In this document: positions 63,814 to 64,000 of the stretch, piece by piece | How positions within the stretch are numbered: the first letter of the stretch is position 1 | Layout: the number at the start of each line of letters is the position of its first letter | DNA from: Pseudomonas wadenswilerensis | GTDB lineage: Bacteria > Pseudomonadota > Gammaproteobacteria > Pseudomonadales > Pseudomonadaceae | Length of the DNA: 64,000 nucleotides | NCBI RefSeq assembly: GCF_900497695.1 | Contig: NZ_UIDD01000012.1 | Span: 498,501-562,500, forward strand | Direction of reading: 5' to 3' | The notes under the pieces: model-generated | Database searches by the model: none | Told to the model about the DNA's origin: nothing | Seen by the model: only the letters and a program-made list of their open reading frames with translations | Position numbers and translations under genes: made by a program

Positions 63814-64000
63814 ATGTTCTACGTGCAACGCGATGCACAGGGCCAACTGGTCCGGGTAGAGGCCGCACCCTACGCCGAATACACGGAGATGCTCCCGGCC
63901 GACCATGCCGAGGTCCAGGAGTGGTTCGCCGACGACGTAGTCGAGAACAGCCTCAAGCAGCTCAAACAGAGTGACCTGGACATGATCCGGGTGCTCGAGG
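63814..64000 (+). CDS. Small conserved protein (3' end missing)
   Basis: Start of a frame MFYVQRDAQGQLVRVE... that is open to the window edge (62 codons). GAGGGA precedes the ATG at proper spacing. The acidic, helical start (EMLPADHAEVQEWFADD) has no signal peptide. I recall a small protein in this place between lapA and lapD/lapG in P. fluorescens, but cannot name its function. Confidence 0.7.
   Translation, partial: MFYVQRDAQGQLVRVEAAPYAEYTEMLPADHAEVQEWFADDVVENSLKQLKQSDLDMIRVLE

Overview
The window is high-GC bacterial chromosome from a fluorescent-lineage Pseudomonas (putida/fluorescens type). The assignment rests on gene content and order: a LapA-type adhesin beside lapE-lapB-lapC; a sbp-cysTWA operon led by oscA and next to a GGDEF-EAL gene and desA (the order I recall from P. 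aeruginosa PA0280-PA0286); gabD-gabT; and many Pseudomonas REP elements between convergent genes. No insertion sequence, prophage, integrase or CRISPR array was seen. Family assignments come from motifs read by eye and no database was searched.

Layout. 1-2.0 kb: 3' part of an Ntn-hydrolase acylase gene. 2.1-5.1 kb: four-gene polar amino-acid ABC importer. 5.3-20 kb: a block best read as a sulphur-scavenging region, with a MetQ-like binding protein, an unusual sigma-54 activator core, an RBBP9-type hydrolase, a TonB-ExbB-ExbD set, a TonB-dependent receptor divergent from a LysR regulator, a Cys-type sulfatase, and the sulfate/thiosulfate importer with OscA. 20-25.6 kb: c-di-GMP genes, the desA desaturase and an HDOD protein with a degenerate receiver domain. 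25.7-29.1 kb: gabD-gabT with a structured intercistronic RNA, then tRNA-Arg(CCG). 29.1-31.9 kb: a very structured leader RNA before a small DUF6124-like gene, then a second TonB-dependent receptor. 32-39.2 kb: small housekeeping or unknown genes, including a DUF3857/transglutaminase protein, twin zinc-ribbon membrane proteins, CBS, YbaK-like, NfeD and slipin. 39.2-44.3 kb: MarR-FUSC-DUF1656-HlyD-OMF, a complete efflux operon held together by 4-nt stop/start overlaps. 44.4-50.1 kb: a Sel1-repeat protein, a WYL regulator and a sulfonate/sulfate-ester type ABC importer with a TauD-family dioxygenase. 50.3-64 kb: lapC, lapB, lapE and the divergent giant adhesin gene lapA, then the start of a small gene cut by the window edge.

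How the parts fit. The sulphur genes cover outer-membrane uptake of sulphate esters or sulphonates (receptor plus dedicated TonB-ExbBD), release of sulphate (sulfatase, dioxygenase), and inner-membrane uptake (CysTWA-Sbp and the tau/ssu-type importer), with LysR and sigma-54 regulators nearby. The lap genes form a biofilm adhesion system. LapA carries a TAAG site in its N-terminal retention module, which implies LapG/LapD control by c-di-GMP, and the lapA-lapE intergenic region holds two sequences close to the FleQ box. The items most worth checking are the sigma-54 activator that lacks the GAFTGA motif and any visible DNA-binding domain, the structured leader at 29.3 kb, the gabD-gabT intercistronic RNA, and the architecture and repeat evolution of this compact LapA.
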